64,000 nt of DNA from Hymenopellis radicata (taxonomy: Eukaryota > Basidiomycota > Agaricomycetes > Agaricales > Physalacriaceae): the NCBI GenBank assembly GCA_015501595.1, contig JADNRX010000287.1:1-64000 (forward strand), read 5' to 3'. The position numbers were made by a program, and so were the translations under genes. The number at the start of each line of letters is the position of its first letter. Within the stretch, counting starts at the first letter, position 1. This document shows, piece by piece, positions 63,985 through 64,000 of this stretch. A model generated the notes under the pieces. The model was given only the letters and a program-made list of their open reading frames with translations. It ran no database searches and was not told where the DNA came from.

Positions 63985-64000
63985 GATGTATATGCAAACT

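Overview
The window is nuclear DNA from a basidiomycete fungus, most likely a mushroom-forming agaricomycete. The evidence is genes broken by many short (about 45-60 nt) GT-AG introns, tight intergenic spacing, and families typical of that group: large F-box families, protein kinases with an HGDIKG catalytic loop, Mug135-like proteins and seven-helix membrane proteins. Conserved eukaryotic housekeeping genes are also present. I cannot name the species. I saw no convincing tRNA, rRNA, CRISPR, prokaryotic or viral feature.

Layout. 1-7.5 kb: decayed kinase/PHD gene carrying a small TA-flanked MITE, a decayed secreted-protein gene, a gene with tandem homeodomain-like/AT-hook modules, and F-box/TM gene copy A. 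7.8-12.2 kb: Spt2-like histone chaperone, seven-helix membrane protein, dispersed repeats and an MFS fragment. 12.7-24.5 kb: adenylate-forming enzyme, an unrecognised glycine-rich family (copy 1), a small membrane protein, DENND6-type Rab GEF, an F-box gene and a Mug135-like gene. 24.7-28.8 kb: broken F-box/TM copy B and kinase/PHD copy 2, converging on a dispersed repeat that truncates both. 29.5-34.7 kb: O-methyltransferase pseudogene, MITE-interrupted copy 2 of the unrecognised family, and an intact O-methyltransferase. 35-42.9 kb: F-box-like gene, then a Ca2+/H+ exchanger whose last exon is split by a 4,030-bp DDE transposon. 43-51.3 kb: F-box/TM copy C and two intact D-amino-acid oxidase genes flanking an F-box-like gene. 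51.5-64 kb: USB1, a hypothetical protein, alkaline ceramidase, glycerol-3-phosphate acyltransferase, alcohol dehydrogenase, a small membrane protein and a 5' fragment of a third D-amino-acid oxidase.

Two themes stand out. First, mobile elements: one apparently intact Tc1/mariner-like DDE transposon and two MITEs all insert at TA and begin CTGTA. One MITE shares its terminal sequence with the 4-kb element, so the transposon may mobilise it. For all three insertions the pre-insertion site can be read, either from a paralogue or because the host reading frame rejoins. Second, several gene families have their closest pairs in opposite orientation (kinase/PHD, F-box/TM A and B, the unrecognised family, O-methyltransferase, D-amino-acid oxidase), often one intact and one decayed. 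This indicates repeated inverted duplication followed by pseudogenisation.

The genes do not form an obvious pathway. Lipid genes (ceramidase, acyltransferase), RNA processing (USB1), chromatin (Spt2), Rab trafficking (DENND6) and ion homeostasis (CAX) lie among lineage-specific duplicated families. Several otherwise conserved genes (USB1, alcohol dehydrogenase, Mug135-like) show apparent one-base deletions in short runs, so some frameshifts may be consensus errors rather than biology.
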